Assembly: GCA_019752045.1 (NCBI GenBank)
Contig: JAIEMP010000007.1
Span: forward strand, 124,001-188,000
DNA length: 64,000 nucleotides
Source: Chitinophagaceae bacterium
Lineage (GTDB): Bacteria > Bacteroidota > Bacteroidia > Chitinophagales > Chitinophagaceae
Reading direction: 5' to 3'
Of the stretch, positions 63,117 to 64,000 are shown in pieces. Positions within the stretch are counted from its first letter, which is position 1. Each line of letters opens with the position of its first letter. The notes beneath the pieces were generated by a model. It ran no database searches, was not told where the DNA came from, and saw nothing but the letters and a program-made list of their open reading frames with translations. The translations under genes were made by a program, and so were the position numbers.

Positions 63117-64000
63117 ATGAACTTATGTGTAAGAATAATTTGCATTGCAATCGCTGCATTGCTCATTCCTCATTTTGCAGAAGCCCAGGGCATGGCCAAT
63201 AGGATCCACAGTTTGCATGAAGTGCTTGAAAAACTATATGATGATATGATGCCACTGTGTAACCGCTTGATTGGTGTTGGTCGTGGTATTGCAGGCTTTG
63301 CCGCCACCTGGTATATCGCAGCAAGGGTTTGGGGACACATATCACGAGCGGAAGCCGTGGACTTTTACCCTTTATTTAGACCTTTTGTTCTTGGTTTTGC
63401 AGTTTTGATATTTCCTTCTGTTATTGCCATGATTAATGGAGTTATGAAACCAACTGTTACTTCCACAGCAGCAATGGTAACAGATTCAGATAAAGCCATT
63501 GCTCACTTACTTCAGATGAAAGAAGAAGCCATCAAAAAAACAACGTATTGGCAAATGTATGTCGGTTCCAATGGGTCTGGCGACCGGGATAAATGGTATA
63601 AATATCATTATGGTGATAAAGACGAGGGTTGGGTAAACAGCATCGGAAACGATATTAAATTTTCATTCGCCAAGTTCTCCTATAACTTCAGAAATTCTAT
63701 TAAGCAATGGATGTCTGAAGTATTGAAGATTCTTTTTGAAGCGGCAGCACTCTGTATTAATACAATACGAACATTTTATTTAATTGTTCTTGCTATTCTT
63801 GGTCCCCTTGTGTTTGCAATTGCGGTATTCGATGGTTTTCAACATACGCTCACTGTTTGGATTGCCAGGTATCTGAATGTTTTTTTATGGTTGCCTGTTG
63901 CAAATATCTTTGGTGGCATCCTGGGGAAAATTCAGGAGAATATGCTAAAGGAAGATTTGCAGCAGATCGCAACCAATGGAGATACTTTCTTCAGTACAAC
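63117..64000 (+). CDS. traJ: TraJ, conjugal transfer membrane protein (VirB6-like), 3' end outside window
   Basis: 294 codons are present from ATG 63117 to the window end without a stop. A signal-like segment (IICIAIAALLIPHFAEAQG) is followed by LIGVGRGIAGFAATWYIAAR and further membrane segments near residues 90-105, 205-240 and 245-265 (YLIVLAILGPLVFAIAVFDG, YLNVFLWLPVANIFGG). This pattern is TraJ of CTnDOT-type elements, the VirB6-like inner-membrane channel part. Typical length is about 330 residues, so little is missing. Confidence 0.88.
   Translation, partial: MNLCVRIICIAIAALLIPHFAEAQGMANRIHSLHEVLEKLYDDMMPLCNRLIGVGRGIAGFAATWYIAARVWGHISRAEAVDFYPLFRPFVLGFAVLIFPSVIAMINGVMKPTVTSTAAMVTDSDKAIAHLLQMKEEAIKKTTYWQMYVGSNGSGDRDKWYKYHYGDKDEGWVNSIGNDIKFSFAKFSYNFRNSIKQWMSEVLKILFEAAALCINTIRTFYLIVLAILGPLVFAIAVFDGFQHTLTVWIARYLNVFLWLPVANIFGGILGKIQENMLKEDLQQIATNGDTFFST

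Noticed and set aside
27604-64000. Integrase, relaxase or origin of transfer of the conjugative element
   Set aside because: None could be recognised in the window; they probably lie beyond the right edge or elsewhere.
1-64000. CRISPR arrays, tRNA or rRNA genes
   Set aside because: No regularly spaced repeats and no cloverleaf-type or rRNA-like stretches were noticed in the intergenic regions.

Overview
The window looks like a chromosome segment of a Bacteroidota bacterium, most likely from the Chitinophagaceae side of the phylum. The signs are a SusC/SusD pair, a type IX secretion sorting domain, many short lipoprotein signals, TAnnTTTG-type promoter boxes, no Shine-Dalgarno sites at sensible distances, and AT-rich intergenic DNA. 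No rRNA, tRNA or CRISPR array was found by reading. All family names come from motif recognition, not from a database search.

Region 1 (1-18.7 kb) is a glycan or amino-sugar utilisation locus. A minus-strand run encodes an MFS importer of AmpG/MurT type, an SGNH hydrolase, a DUF4434 protein, a GHL10 lipoprotein and the start of one more lipoprotein cut by the window edge. Divergent from it are a second GHL10 lipoprotein and a GH92 mannosidase. A second minus-strand operon carries an N-acylglucosamine 2-epimerase, an FAD-dependent oxidoreductase, SusC and SusD, ends in a good intrinsic terminator, and is followed by a DUF5009/HGSNAT-like acyltransferase. A ROK repressor is divergent from the epimerase.

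Region 2 (18.9-27.6 kb) is a signalling and surface region: a small unknown protein, a T9SS-exported protein, a NarL-type regulator, a large PAS histidine kinase, a receiver-only protein, a GNAT acetyltransferase and a membrane-anchored LuxR-type regulator.

Region 3 (27.7-64 kb) belongs to a Bacteroidota conjugative element that runs off the right edge. The transfer genes are on the plus strand: a possible RteC-like regulator, a small membrane protein, TraE, a small unknown, a 1831-residue DNA methylase-helicase, then TraF, TraG, a lipoprotein, three TraI-like paralogues and TraJ. TraE and TraF, normally neighbours, lie 25.6 kb apart. Most of the gap is a block of cargo on the opposite strand (36.3-54.4 kb).

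The cargo has two parts. The first is stress and ion related: TerC, a CutA-like protein, a P-type Ca2+-ATPase, DUF2490, HPF and a universal stress protein. The second centres on bicarbonate: beta-carbonic anhydrase and a SulP anion transporter supply it; biotin carboxylase with its carrier protein, and carbamoyl-phosphate synthase large subunit, consume it; a dihydroorotase, a metallophosphoesterase and a DUF6671-like protein accompany them. A TetR regulator closes the block. Two copies of the same promoter/operator architecture, each a 9-bp half site plus a 19-bp palindrome 21 bp further on, sit before the SulP-carbonic anhydrase pair and between carB and tetR. This suggests one TetR-controlled bicarbonate regulon carried by a mobile element. 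Three small ORFs inside the cargo are broken by stop codons, and a 44-codon ORF before carB resembles the start of sulP, so the block appears to have been rearranged.
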